From assembly GCF_013386765.1 (NCBI RefSeq), contig NZ_JACARE010000018.1, forward strand, positions 399,525 through 463,524: 64,000 bases of DNA, in the 5' to 3' direction. The position numbers and the translations under genes are program-made. A model generated the notes under the pieces. That model was not told where the DNA came from, searched no databases, and was given only the letters and a program-made list of their open reading frames with translations. This DNA comes from Pseudomonas yamanorum. Its GTDB lineage: Bacteria; Pseudomonadota; Gammaproteobacteria; Pseudomonadales; Pseudomonadaceae. Positions 19,060 to 27,289 of the stretch are shown piece after piece (the first letter of the stretch is position 1; every line of letters begins with the position of its first letter).

Positions 19060-19121
19060 TATAAACACGACCAGCATCTGGCATGTGGACATGCGCCACA
19101 GCTTCGTGCTGGTTGTTTATA
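19060..19121 (+). terminator. Intercistronic hairpin between the pilin and chaperone genes
   Basis: TATAAACACGACCAGCA (19060-19076) pairs with TGCTGGTTGTTTATA (19107-19121) with a small bulge, and the loop holds a second perfect stem, GCATGT-GG-ACATGC (19081-19094). No U-run follows, so it is more likely an RNA-stabilising or attenuating stem than a classical terminator. It would favour pilin over chaperone and usher. Confidence 0.6.
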
Positions 19122-19179
19122 TGCATAAGTGTGCTTCGTGGTTATCAACGGTACTTTATTTGTTTGCGGGTAGAGCTCG

Positions 19180-19896
19180 ATGAGTCGTCTTTTAAGCGCG
19201 GTTGTTACCCTGTTTTCATGTGCAAGTTTTTCTTTTTTGGTTAGTTGCGGTGTGATGGCGGACGGAATGGAGCCGGAGACGTCTGTCGTTATTGTTTATG
19301 AAGAAAATGGCGAGGCAACCATCAATATAAAAAACACGGACGCTGCTCCGGCGTTACTTCACTCGGTCATTCAGAACGTTCCGGAAGACCTGGCGCCGCT
19401 GTTGATCGTTACGCCACCTATCGCCCGTGTCGAGCCTGGCGAAACTCAGCTCGTGCGGTTTATCAGTACCTTGAAGGAGCCGCTCAAGACTCAGCGTTTG
19501 AAGCGTGTCACCTTTGAAGGGATTCCACAGGCCCGGGCAGAAGGGCGCGCGACAATTGGCATTACCATTCGACAGGATTTGCCGTTGATCCTGCACCCCA
19601 AAGGCTTGCCACGGAATCAAGAGCCATGGAAGTTGCTGAAGTGGAAGTTGCGGGGCGATCGGCTGACGGTTCATAACGACAGTGCTTACGTGGTTCGGAT
19701 GGGACTGGAGGTGCACCTCCTGCCGTCAAGGCACCCGGCGATATTGCCGCGTACTTATATCCTGCCGGGCGAGGTGTTATCGACCAGCATCGAAGGGGCG
19801 GTGGCCAAGGTCAGCGGTATCGAGATTCAGCCGGCGACCGTTTACGGCTATTCGGCGACCGCCTACGAAGCTTCCGTTGTAGTCGAGGCGGGCTGA
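19180..19896 (+). CDS. Fimbrial periplasmic chaperone (PapD-like)
   Basis: A 238-residue two-domain immunoglobulin-like chaperone that caps pilin subunits for delivery to the usher. The family core is clear: NIKNTDAAPALLHSVIQN (domain 1) and PPIARVEPGETQLVRF near residue 85, the G1-strand region where the subunit binds. Domain 2 (LKWKLRGDRLTVHNDSAYVVRMG) follows. The N-terminus, MSRLLSAVVTLFSCASFSF, is followed by LVSC, which reads as a lipobox, although VMA-DG just after would suit signal peptidase I. It is 7 bases upstream of the usher gene and part of one operon. Confidence 0.85.
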   Translation: MSRLLSAVVTLFSCASFSFLVSCGVMADGMEPETSVVIVYEENGEATINIKNTDAAPALLHSVIQNVPEDLAPLLIVTPPIARVEPGETQLVRFISTLKEPLKTQRLKRVTFEGIPQARAEGRATIGITIRQDLPLILHPKGLPRNQEPWKLLKWKLRGDRLTVHNDSAYVVRMGLEVHLLPSRHPAILPRTYILPGEVLSTSIEGAVAKVSGIEIQPATVYGYSATAYEASVVVEAG

Positions 19897-19903
19897 TCGG
19901 TCT

Positions 19904-22426
19904 ATGAGAATCGCTACCCATTCAAACTGTCTGGACCTTTCTGTACTGCCTGCGCGAACCTCGGTTTCCCGGGCTTGCGGTTCTGGAATCTTTATCGGCC
20001 TGGCAACGCTGTGGAGCGTTCCGGCACAGGCGCTTGAGTTGGGGGAGGGCTTTGATCTCGCCGTTTTGTCGGCGAACGGAATCGACCCGAAGGTGGCCCA
20101 CTACTTTCGCAGCGCAGCGCGATTCCGCGAGGGCGCTCATGTGGTGGGGCTGCAGGTCAACGGTAACTCATTAGGCCTGGTGGAGGCGCGCTTCGACTAC
20201 CAGGGACAGCTGTGTTTTACCCCGGGACTTTTGGAAAAAGCCGGTTTAAGGGTGCCAGTCGCCGTCATCCGACAGGGCACTGCTCCCGATCAGGCGTGTC
20301 ATGACTTTCTTGGCGAGTACCCCGCGACGATCGTCAGGTTGCGTCCCGGGAGCGATGAGGTCTTGCTGGTCGTGCCCACTCAGTCAATACGTGATCCCGA
20401 GTGGGAAGCCGGGAGTTTTTCCCGGGGCGGATCAGCAGCCTTGTTCAATTACGATGTTCAGGGGTTCGAGGACCGCTTCGAAAGCGGCTCTTCGCGCTCC
20501 GTTTCCGCCTACACCGAGGCGGGATTCAACATCGGGAACTGGATTGTTCGCAGCCGCCAGTTCTATGTCTCCGACAATGGCAAGAGCAGTACCGAGCATG
20601 TGAATGCGTACGCCCAACGCGATTTCGTATCCCTGAAGTCAACGTTCCAGGTCGGGCAGATTTCCAGCAACAATCCGTTGTTCGGTGGGTTACAGATGTC
20701 TGGTTTCCAGCTCTCACCCGATGGCCAGTCGCGCAGTCCGGGTGGTGGCAGCCGTGTGGTGGTCGAAGGATTGGCCCAAAACCCGTCCCGGGTTGAGGTG
20801 CGCCAGGCTGGGGTGCTGATCCATACGACACTGGTGCCGGAAGGCCCGTTCGCCTTGAGCGGGTTACCACTGCTCAATGGCACCAGTGATCTTGAGGTCA
20901 GTGTCATTGGTACCCGCGGCGGTAGACATAGCTTCACCGTACCCGCTGCGTCCTTTGCGAGTGGGGTACCGGTAGTGCCCGGTTATTACTTCTCCTTGGG
21001 TAAGGTGCGTGGGGCAACGCAGGATGCAGGGGAGTCGCCGGTCGTAGCGATGGGAAGCGGGACTTGGGGCATGGGGCGGGACTCGTCATTGGGCTTCGGC
21101 CTGCTGAGTACCGACGAATACCAGGCGGCGGGGGGAGTGTTGAGCAGTGTATTTTTCCAGCGCCTTTCGCTTGGCGTGCGCCAGAACCTGTCACGCGATG
21201 GCCAGGGTGATGTTAGCGGGGCTCGCAGTTCCATTTCCGTGGGCAGTCCGCTGGTTGCCGGCATTGAAATGAGCTTGAGTGCCACTACCCAGACGCGGGG
21301 CTATCGGGAGGTACTGGAAGCGGGGCAATCGACGCGTAATGACCTGTTGGATACCCGTTTCAAGAATCAATACACGCTGGGTTTGAGCTGGGCAGATCGG
21401 TCCTTGGGAGGCTTCTCCGTCAGCTACTCTCGCAACTCACAATTTGATGGTCAATCGGCCGAGCACGTATTTGCCTCATGGAATCAGGCATTCAATGGCA
21501 CCCAGGTGGCATTGATTGCGGACTCCCGGGTGGGCGGCTCTCGGCCGCGCAAGATCAAAAACACCCAGCGTGATGAGCGCAGTGATGTGTCCGACAAGGG
21601 GCTTTCGCTTCGGTTGCAGGTCACGGTGCCGTTTGGTGGGGATCGCCGTGTCACGTCTTATGCCAGTCGGCGTGGTGACAGGGTCGATCTTGGAACCGCG
21701 TTCAGTGATCGGATCAACGATTACGTGAACTATGAAGTAGGTGTTGCACGTGAGCAGGCAAGCGGTACGGAGTCTGTTCAAGCCCGTGTGAATGCCATGC
21801 CGCGTTACACCCAGCTTGGGTTAGGCGTGCAGCGTGACTCATTGGGCACCGGTTACACCGGTCAATTGCAAGGCGGCGTGGTGGCTCACGAGCGGGGCAT
21901 GACGTTCTCGCCCTACGCCATCCAGGACACCTTTGGAATCGTCTCGGTGGGCGATGTCGGGGCGGCCAAGATTTCGACGCCGCAGGGTCCCGTTTGGACC
22001 GATTATCGGGGGCAGGCGGTGATCGCAGGCCTGCCTGCCTATCACCGCAGCCAGGTTGAAGTGCAAACCCAATCCCTGCCCAAGCGCGTTGATCTGAAAA
22101 ACGGTACCAAGGTCCTTTCTGCCGGACGCGGCTCTTTCAATACGGTCGATTTTGAGGTGGTGAAAGTGCGACGTTTATTACTTGAGGTTCGTGACGAGCA
22201 TGGACACCCTTTGCCGCAAGGGGCCTCGGTATTCGACAGCAACAATGCTTTCCTGACCAGCGTAGTGGGCGAGGGCGCAGTTTTTCTAAACAGCCTGGAT
22301 GAGTCCCGCACGCTGAGTATCTCCTTGCCGGACTCAACCACCTGCGAGTTGCAACTGAACCTTGAGCCTGAATCCAATGACGACAAATTCTACGAAACAG
22401 CTTCGGCAATCTGCCGTGCCCGGTGA
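19904..22426 (+). CDS. Fimbrial outer-membrane usher protein
   Basis: An 840-residue outer-membrane assembly platform. After a long signal region (about 45 residues) comes the periplasmic N-domain that recognises chaperone-subunit complexes (LQVNGNSLGLVEARFDYQ), with its disulphide pair (LCFTP and QACHDF). The barrel is interrupted by the plug (GPFALSGLPLLNGTSDL, near 310). The C-terminal domains show QGPVWTDYRGQAVIAGLP and end with a second Cys pair (TTCELQL and AICRAR), as in PapC/FimD ushers. The length is typical. The following subunit gene starts 50 bases before this stop. Confidence 0.92.
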   Translation: MRIATHSNCLDLSVLPARTSVSRACGSGIFIGLATLWSVPAQALELGEGFDLAVLSANGIDPKVAHYFRSAARFREGAHVVGLQVNGNSLGLVEARFDYQGQLCFTPGLLEKAGLRVPVAVIRQGTAPDQACHDFLGEYPATIVRLRPGSDEVLLVVPTQSIRDPEWEAGSFSRGGSAALFNYDVQGFEDRFESGSSRSVSAYTEAGFNIGNWIVRSRQFYVSDNGKSSTEHVNAYAQRDFVSLKSTFQVGQISSNNPLFGGLQMSGFQLSPDGQSRSPGGGSRVVVEGLAQNPSRVEVRQAGVLIHTTLVPEGPFALSGLPLLNGTSDLEVSVIGTRGGRHSFTVPAASFASGVPVVPGYYFSLGKVRGATQDAGESPVVAMGSGTWGMGRDSSLGFGLLSTDEYQAAGGVLSSVFFQRLSLGVRQNLSRDGQGDVSGARSSISVGSPLVAGIEMSLSATTQTRGYREVLEAGQSTRNDLLDTRFKNQYTLGLSWADRSLGGFSVSYSRNSQFDGQSAEHVFASWNQAFNGTQVALIADSRVGGSRPRKIKNTQRDERSDVSDKGLSLRLQVTVPFGGDRRVTSYASRRGDRVDLGTAFSDRINDYVNYEVGVAREQASGTESVQARVNAMPRYTQLGLGVQRDSLGTGYTGQLQGGVVAHERGMTFSPYAIQDTFGIVSVGDVGAAKISTPQGPVWTDYRGQAVIAGLPAYHRSQVEVQTQSLPKRVDLKNGTKVLSAGRGSFNTVDFEVVKVRRLLLEVRDEHGHPLPQGASVFDSNNAFLTSVVGEGAVFLNSLDESRTLSISLPDSTTCELQLNLEPESNDDKFYETASAICRAR

Positions 22427-22994
22427 GCCAGCGGAGTGTTTTGAATGGGGACGCTTGCGTTACGGGCTTTTCCTCTATGTGCTGCTTTTTGTGGTGATGT
22501 TGGCCAATGAGGCCCGGGCCGATAACTGTCGTGTGTCCTTGAGCCAGCCTCGGGTTGATTACGGCTTGATCCGCCGAGCCGAGCGGTTGGATATGCCGTC
22601 CGGTCAGCCGCAGCTCGCCCTGGGCAAGCGCACCCTGCGCCTGAGCATTGCCTGTGAGGAACCGGTATCCATGGCGCTGCGTTTTACGGGCATACCCGCT
22701 GGCGCACAGGGGTTTCGGTTTGGGCGCCAGGGGCATTTCACCCTGAGTCTGCAATCCGCTCAAGTCGATGGAAAAGCCGTTGAACTGGCGATGTCACGCT
22801 TGCCAGGCGAGCCCGCGACCGGGCAATTGTTGCCAGGCCATGCGCTTGTTGCACAGGCGGCCGGTATGCCTGTGCAGGGGCGCCGCTTTACTGCCGTGGT
22901 CAACGTCGAGACCTTCCTGCCTGCCTTACAGGCAGTAAGGGATGAGACGATATTTGAAGGGCAGGGAGATTTTGAGTGGGCTCCTGGGGCCTGA
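22377..22994 (+). CDS. DUF1120-type minor fimbrial subunit or tip adhesin candidate
   Basis: A 205-residue protein by the ATG at 22377, which overlaps the usher by 50 bases. The signal-like hydrophobic stretch starts only at residue 30 (YGLFLYVLLFVVMLANEARA), so the true start may be the TTG at 22455, preceded by GGGGA, giving 179 residues. Mature region DNCRVSLSQPRVDYGLIRR has the same DYG pattern as the first gene, with two cysteines (NC and IAC), so both are DUF1120-like. Being last and translationally coupled suggests a minor, tip or adhesive subunit; this is inference. The stop lies within a hairpin shared with the convergent ABC operon. Confidence 0.65.
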   Translation: MTTNSTKQLRQSAVPGEPAECFEWGRLRYGLFLYVLLFVVMLANEARADNCRVSLSQPRVDYGLIRRAERLDMPSGQPQLALGKRTLRLSIACEEPVSMALRFTGIPAGAQGFRFGRQGHFTLSLQSAQVDGKAVELAMSRLPGEPATGQLLPGHALVAQAAGMPVQGRRFTAVVNVETFLPALQAVRDETIFEGQGDFEWAPGA

Positions 22995-23005
22995 TGTGTC
23001 AGGCC
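22988..23005. terminator. Hairpin overlapping two convergent stop codons
   Basis: GGCCTGA-TGTG-TCAGGCC is a perfect 7-base stem covering the stop codon of the fimbrial gene (22992-22994) and that of the convergent ABC ATPase gene (22999-23001). No U-run follows on either strand. Confidence 0.5.
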
Positions 23006-23736
23006 GTGTGCTCCACTGAGCCAATAAAATTGGCCAGCTCGGCCGTCTGCGGGTTGGCAAACAGGACTTTCGGGTCGCCGACTTCGTGCACCTTGCCCTG
23101 GTGCATGAACACCAGTTTGTCACCCACTTCCCGGGCAAACCGCATCTCATGGGTGACCATTATCAGGGTCATGCCATCCTTGGCCAATTGGCGCACCACG
23201 CTGAGCACTTCGTTGACCAACTCCGGGTCCAGGGCCGAGGTGATTTCATCGCACAGCAACACCTTGGGCGACATCGCCAGTGCCCGGGCAATGGCTACAC
23301 GCTGCTGCTGCCCGCCGGACAGGCGATCGGGAAAGGCGTCGAACTTCTCCCCCAGTCCCACCCGCTCGAGCATCTGCCGCGCCAGTTGCGCGGCCTTGGC
23401 CCTGGGTACTTTCTGCACCACTTGCGGAGCTAGCATGACGTTCTCCCCCACGGTCAGGTGCGGGAACAGGTTGAACTGCTGGAACACCATGCCGACCTTC
23501 TGGCGCAAGGTACGCAGGTCGGCACGGGCGGCATCGAGGTATTCACCGTCGACTTCGATCACCCCGTCGTTGATCGATTCCAGGCCATTGAGGGTGCGCA
23601 GCAAGGTGGATTTACCCGAGCCGCTGCGGCCGATGATCGCCACCACCTGGCCTTCTTCGACACTCAGGTCGATGCCCTTGAGTACGTGGTGATCGCCGTA
23701 ATACTTATGCAGGGCGGAAATTCTAAGCAGAGGCAT
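22999..23736 (-). CDS. Polar amino acid ABC transporter ATP-binding protein
   Basis: A 245-residue ATPase of the GlnQ/HisP type that powers import of a polar amino acid. Walker A GRSGSGKST (near 36), signature LSGGQQQRVAIARAL (near 138), Walker B VLLCDEITSALDPE and the His switch VTHEM are intact. The ATG at 23734-23736 has a GGAAAGGAG ribosome site and sits inside the 3' end of the permease gene (14-base overlap), so translation is coupled. Order of the operon from its promoter: binding protein, permease, permease, ATPase. Substrate unknown. Confidence 0.93.
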   Translation of the reverse strand: MPLLRISALHKYYGDHHVLKGIDLSVEEGQVVAIIGRSGSGKSTLLRTLNGLESINDGVIEVDGEYLDAARADLRTLRQKVGMVFQQFNLFPHLTVGENVMLAPQVVQKVPRAKAAQLARQMLERVGLGEKFDAFPDRLSGGQQQRVAIARALAMSPKVLLCDEITSALDPELVNEVLSVVRQLAKDGMTLIMVTHEMRFAREVGDKLVFMHQGKVHEVGDPKVLFANPQTAELANFIGSVEHTA

Positions 23737-24373
23737 GCAGTCTCCTTTCCAGGTAGCGCGCACTGAGGGACAACGGGTAGCAGAGCAGGAAGTAACCCAG
23801 CGCCACCAGGCCATAGACCATGAAGGGTTCGAAGGTAGCGTTGGCGAGCATGCCGCCGGTTTTGGTCAGCTCGGTAAAACCGATAATCGAGGTCACGGCG
23901 GTGCCTTTGACCACTTGCACCGAGAAACCCACGGTTGGCGCCACGGCAATGCGCAGGGCCTGGGGCAGGATCACGTAGCGCAATTGCTCGAGCGGGTTGA
24001 GGGCCAGGCTCGCGGACGCCTCCCATTGCCCGTGGGCGATGGAGTCGACGCAGCCGCGCCAGATCTCGGCCAGGTAGGCGCTGGTAAACAGGGTCAAGGC
24101 AATCGCCGCCGCCAGCCAGGGTGAAATGTCCACCCCAAGCAAGGCGACACCGAAAAACACCAGGAACAACTGCATCAACAGCGGCGTGCCCTGGAACAGT
24201 TCAATGTAGGTACGGGCGAGGTTGCGCGGGAACGCTTTGCGGCTGATGCGCATCGTCATCACCAGCAAACCGATCACGCCGCCGCCAATAAACGCCACCA
24301 GCGACAACAACAACGTCCACTGCAAACCGGTGAGCAGGTTGCGCACGATGTCCCAGAAGGAAAAATCACTCAT
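23723..24373 (-). CDS. Polar amino acid ABC transporter permease (second)
   Basis: A 216-residue inner-membrane permease of the HisMQ type with about five membrane helices. The cytoplasmic coupling loop (EAA motif) reads EASASLALNPLEQLRYVILPQAL, near residue 130. MSDFSFWDIVRNLLTGLQWTLLLS is the usual N-terminus of this group. It overlaps the upstream permease by 4 bases (ATGA) and the downstream ATPase by 14, forming one tightly coupled operon. Confidence 0.92.
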   Translation of the reverse strand: MSDFSFWDIVRNLLTGLQWTLLLSLVAFIGGGVIGLLVMTMRISRKAFPRNLARTYIELFQGTPLLMQLFLVFFGVALLGVDISPWLAAAIALTLFTSAYLAEIWRGCVDSIAHGQWEASASLALNPLEQLRYVILPQALRIAVAPTVGFSVQVVKGTAVTSIIGFTELTKTGGMLANATFEPFMVYGLVALGYFLLCYPLSLSARYLERRLHASA

Positions 24374-25038
24374 CGGGCGTTCCTCATCACGTAGCGTCGA
24401 CCGATCCAGTTCAGCAGTTGGCGGATCATCAGCGCCATGCACAGGTAGACCAAGGTCGTCAGCGCGTAGGTTTCAAACGCGCGGAAGTTGCGCGACTGGA
24501 TAAAGTTGGCGGCAAAGCTCAGCTCTTCAGTAGCGATCTGTGAGCAGACCGCCGAACCGAGCATCACGATGATGATCTGGCTGCTCAGGGCGGGCCAGAC
24601 CTTGCCCAGCGCCGGCAGCAACACCACATGGCGGAACGCCTCGAAACGCGTCATCGCCAGTGCGGCCGCTGCTTCCAGTTGGCCGCGAGGGATCGCCTGG
24701 ATCCCGGCGCGGATGATCTCTGTGGAGTAAGCCCCCAGGTTGATCACCATCGCCAGCACAGCTGCTTGCCATTCGGTGATTTTCAGTCCGAGGGACGGCA
24801 GGCCGAAGAAGATGAAAAACAACTGCACCAGGAACGGCGTGTTGCGGATCAACTCGACATACACCCCGAAGATCCAGCTGAAGGGCTGGATCTTCCACGC
24901 CCGCACCACGGCGCCAACGATTCCCAGCGCCACCCCCAGCACCGCGCCGATGGCGGTCAGCTCAAGGGTGAACAGCGCGCCGCGCAGCAACAGATCGGTA
25001 TTGGCCAGCACCGGCACAAAGTCGAATTGATAGGCCAT
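24370..25038 (-). CDS. Polar amino acid ABC transporter permease (first)
   Basis: A 222-residue HisMQ-type permease. It has about five membrane helices, the N-terminal region FDFVPVLANTDLLLRGALFTLELT, and the EAA coupling loop EAAAALAMTRFEAFRHVVLLPALG near residue 135. It pairs with the next permease as a heterodimeric channel. It starts 21 bases after the binding-protein stop and overlaps the following gene by 4 bases. Confidence 0.92.
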   Translation of the reverse strand: MAYQFDFVPVLANTDLLLRGALFTLELTAIGAVLGVALGIVGAVVRAWKIQPFSWIFGVYVELIRNTPFLVQLFFIFFGLPSLGLKITEWQAAVLAMVINLGAYSTEIIRAGIQAIPRGQLEAAAALAMTRFEAFRHVVLLPALGKVWPALSSQIIIVMLGSAVCSQIATEELSFAANFIQSRNFRAFETYALTTLVYLCMALMIRQLLNWIGRRYVMRNAR

Positions 25039-25059
25039 GTGTAACCCTCGTTACCGCGA

Positions 25060-25845
25060 TCAGAGATCAGCCGGCAGCGGCTCTTTGAGCCACTGCATTG
25101 CATTCTTTTCCAGGCTGCCGTCGGCCTTGGCCGCGACCAGGATCTGGTTGACCTTGTCCAGCAGCGCCGGCTCGTTCTTGTTCACGCCCACGTACACCGG
25201 CGAGTCCTTGAGCTTCACTTTCAGTGCAGGTACGCGCTTGGGATTGCGCTCGCTGATGGCCACCATCACCACGTTGCCGCTGGCAATCAGGTCCACCTGG
25301 CCGGCCAGGTAGGCGGCGATGGTCGAGTTGTTGTCCTCAAAACGTTTGATCGTGGCTTCCTTCGGGGCAACGGCAGTCAGCTCGATGTCCTCGATGGCGC
25401 CACGGGTCACGCTGATGGTTTTGCCCTTGAGGTCGTCAACGGTGCTGATCGGCGCATCCGGCGGGCCGAATACGGCGAGGTAGAACGGCGCGTAGGCCTT
25501 GGAGAAGTCGATGACCTTCTCGCGCTCGGGGTTCTTGCCCAGGCTGGAAATCACCAGGTCGACCTTGCCGGTGGTGAGGAACGGAATGCGGTTGGTGCTG
25601 TTGACCGGGGTCAGTTCAAGTTTGACCTTGAGCTGGTCGGCCAGCAGTTTTGCGGTGTCGATGTCCAGGCCACGGGGCTTCATGTCGGGGCCTACCGAGC
25701 CGAACGGTGGGAAATCCTGAGGTACGGCCACCTTGAGGGTGCCACGGGCGACGATATCGTCCAGACCGTTGGCCTGGGCGGGCGCCTGGCTCAGCATCAG
25801 GCTGGCAAACAGGGCAGTGAGCAGGGCGCTGCAACGCTTGGTCAT
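25060..25845 (-). CDS. Family 3 amino acid ABC transporter substrate-binding protein
   Basis: A 261-residue periplasmic binding protein with Sec signal MTKRCSALLTALFASLMLSQAPAQA and the PF00497 pattern: GTLKVAVPQDFPPFGSV at the mature N-terminus, GLDIDTAKLLADQL, DLVISSLGKNPEREKVIDFS (conserved Arg for the carboxylate) and the second-lobe ISVTRGAIEDIEL. The start at 25843-25845 has a GGAGAG ribosome site; more upstream starts would precede the signal with charged residues. First gene of the operon, divergent from a FadR-type regulator that may control it. Ligand not deducible. Confidence 0.92.
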   Translation of the reverse strand: MTKRCSALLTALFASLMLSQAPAQANGLDDIVARGTLKVAVPQDFPPFGSVGPDMKPRGLDIDTAKLLADQLKVKLELTPVNSTNRIPFLTTGKVDLVISSLGKNPEREKVIDFSKAYAPFYLAVFGPPDAPISTVDDLKGKTISVTRGAIEDIELTAVAPKEATIKRFEDNNSTIAAYLAGQVDLIASGNVVMVAISERNPKRVPALKVKLKDSPVYVGVNKNEPALLDKVNQILVAAKADGSLEKNAMQWLKEPLPADL

Positions 25846-25959
25846 GGCAACTCTCCGAAAAGGACGAAAGGATTTTCTGAGTTTCGCCAGTGCACAGCCC
25901 ATGCCAGCACTGCCTTAATGACCGCAGAGGCCGGTAGTCATTGAGTTCTGGCGGTCTTA

Positions 25960-25972
25960 CTGGTCTGAACAG
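25960..25972. promoter_or_regulatory. Possible GntR-type operator between the ABC operon and its regulator
   Basis: CTGGTCTGAACAG is an imperfect palindrome, CTGnTCnGAnCAG. It lies in the 254-base divergent region between the binding-protein gene and the FadR/GntR gene. Assignment as an operator is inferred from position and symmetry only. Confidence 0.25.
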
Positions 25973-26099
25973 TTGCTGCGCTTTCTGCACCCTTTTCGAG
26001 CGTCGCCAAAAACCCGCGAGCCCCTTTGGGGCGTGGCTTGCCGGGCGCCGTGAATAGCTTTACAACTAGCTGCTCAGTTGACTGGAAACTTGAGTTTTT

Positions 26100-26795
26100 A
26101 TGAATTCCATCGCCCAAGCCGTACCGGAAGTGGCGCTACAGGCCATCCGCAAATTGATCGCTGACGAGGGCTTCGGGCCGGGCGATGCATTGCCCTCCCA
26201 GCGCGATTTGGCGCTGCAATTGGGCGTGAGCCGGGCCTCGTTGCGTGAAGCCTTGTCATCCCTCAGTGCCTTGGGCGTGGTGAGTGTGCAGCCGGGCAAG
26301 GGTGTGTTCGTGCAGGCGGCTGAAGAGCCCCCGGGTTTGGCCTGGCCGTTTACGGCGCAGGCGACGCCGCTGGATATCTTTCAACTGCGCTACGCCCTGG
26401 AAGGCTTTGCGGCGGGGCTGGCAGCCGTGACGTTGACCACCGGGGAGCTGGACATCCTGGAAGATAATGTCGAGGCGATGCGCAAGGAGCTCAAGGCCTT
26501 GGACTTTGAAGCGGCGGCTCGGCTGGACTTCGAATTCCACCAGCGCATCCTGCTGGCCAGCGGCAATCAGGCGATGGTGAGCATCCTCAGTGCCAGTGCT
26601 GAGGTGTTCCTGGAGAGTCAGAAGTTACCGTTCATCCGGCCGGAACGGGCCATGGAGACCTGGCAGGAGCACCGCAAGATCCTCCGTGCACTGGCCCGGC
26701 GCGCCAGCGGGGCGGCGCAGAAAAGCATGCAGGAGCACGTACGTAACGCGGCGCTGCGCACCGGCATTGCCTTCATCACTCCCGTGACCCCTTGA
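26100..26795 (+). CDS. FadR/GntR family transcriptional regulator (FCD domain)
   Basis: A 231-residue regulator. Residues about 8-72 form the GntR winged helix-turn-helix (LPSQRDLALQLGVSRASLREAL followed by the wing PGKGVFV). Residues about 90-215 form the all-helical FCD ligand domain (FQLRYALEGFAAGLAAV, AAARLDFEFHQRILLASGN, and a late EHVRNAA), with His/Asp positions that commonly bind a metal. Such regulators usually repress a divergent transport or catabolic operon and are released by its substrate; the amino acid ABC operon is the obvious target. Confidence 0.88.
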   Translation: MNSIAQAVPEVALQAIRKLIADEGFGPGDALPSQRDLALQLGVSRASLREALSSLSALGVVSVQPGKGVFVQAAEEPPGLAWPFTAQATPLDIFQLRYALEGFAAGLAAVTLTTGELDILEDNVEAMRKELKALDFEAAARLDFEFHQRILLASGNQAMVSILSASAEVFLESQKLPFIRPERAMETWQEHRKILRALARRASGAAQKSMQEHVRNAALRTGIAFITPVTP

Positions 26796-26916
26796 GTTGG
26801 GCTATACCCAAACTCATGCGCCATCATAGGAAGAGTCAATCAGCTGCGGCTTCCTGAACGCGGGAAGGGCGGCTATGATGGGCAACGTTTTTTTTGCTTA
26901 CAACCCGGAGACATCC

Positions 26917-27246
26917 ATGAGCAACGATCTTATCAAGCACGTCACCGACGCGACCTTTGAGGCCGAAGTACTGAAGGCCCAGGGCCCGGTGCTGGTTGAC
27001 TACTGGGCTGAGTGGTGCGGTCCTTGCAAAATGATCGCTCCGGTCCTGGACGACATTGCTACCACTTATGAAGGCAAGCTGACCATCGCCAAGCTGAACA
27101 TCGACGACAACCAGGAAACCCCGGCCAAGCACGGCGTGCGTGGTATCCCGACCCTGATGCTGTTCAAGAACGGCAACGTCGAAGCCACCAAGGTCGGCGC
27201 ACTGTCGAAGTCCCAGCTGCAAGCTTTCCTCGACGCCAACATCTAA
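26917..27246 (+). CDS. trxA: Thioredoxin 1
   Basis: A 109-residue cytosolic disulphide reductase. The active site WCGPCK is at 33-38, with the conserved cis-Pro region [12 protein letters not shown] near 75 and YWAEWCGPC preceding. The start is the ATG at 26917 with GGAG 6 bases upstream, giving [11 protein letters not shown] and the normal family length. It lies just upstream of rho, the order known in pseudomonads and E. coli, and has its own terminator. Confidence 0.96.
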   Translation: MSNDLIKHVTDATFEAEVLKAQGPVLVDYWAEWCGPCKMIAPVLDDIATTYEGKLTIAKLNIDDNQETPAKHGVRGIPTLMLFKNGNVEATKVGALSKSQLQAFLDANI

Positions 27247-27259
27247 GCGTCCTCAAAAG

Positions 27260-27284
27260 GCCCCGCAAATTGCGGGGCTTTTTC
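27260..27284 (+). terminator. Intrinsic terminator of trxA
   Basis: GCCCCGCA-AAT-TGCGGGGC stem followed by TTTTTC, 13 bases after the trxA stop: a classical Rho-independent terminator. Confidence 0.9.
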
Positions 27285-27289
27285 GTGAA

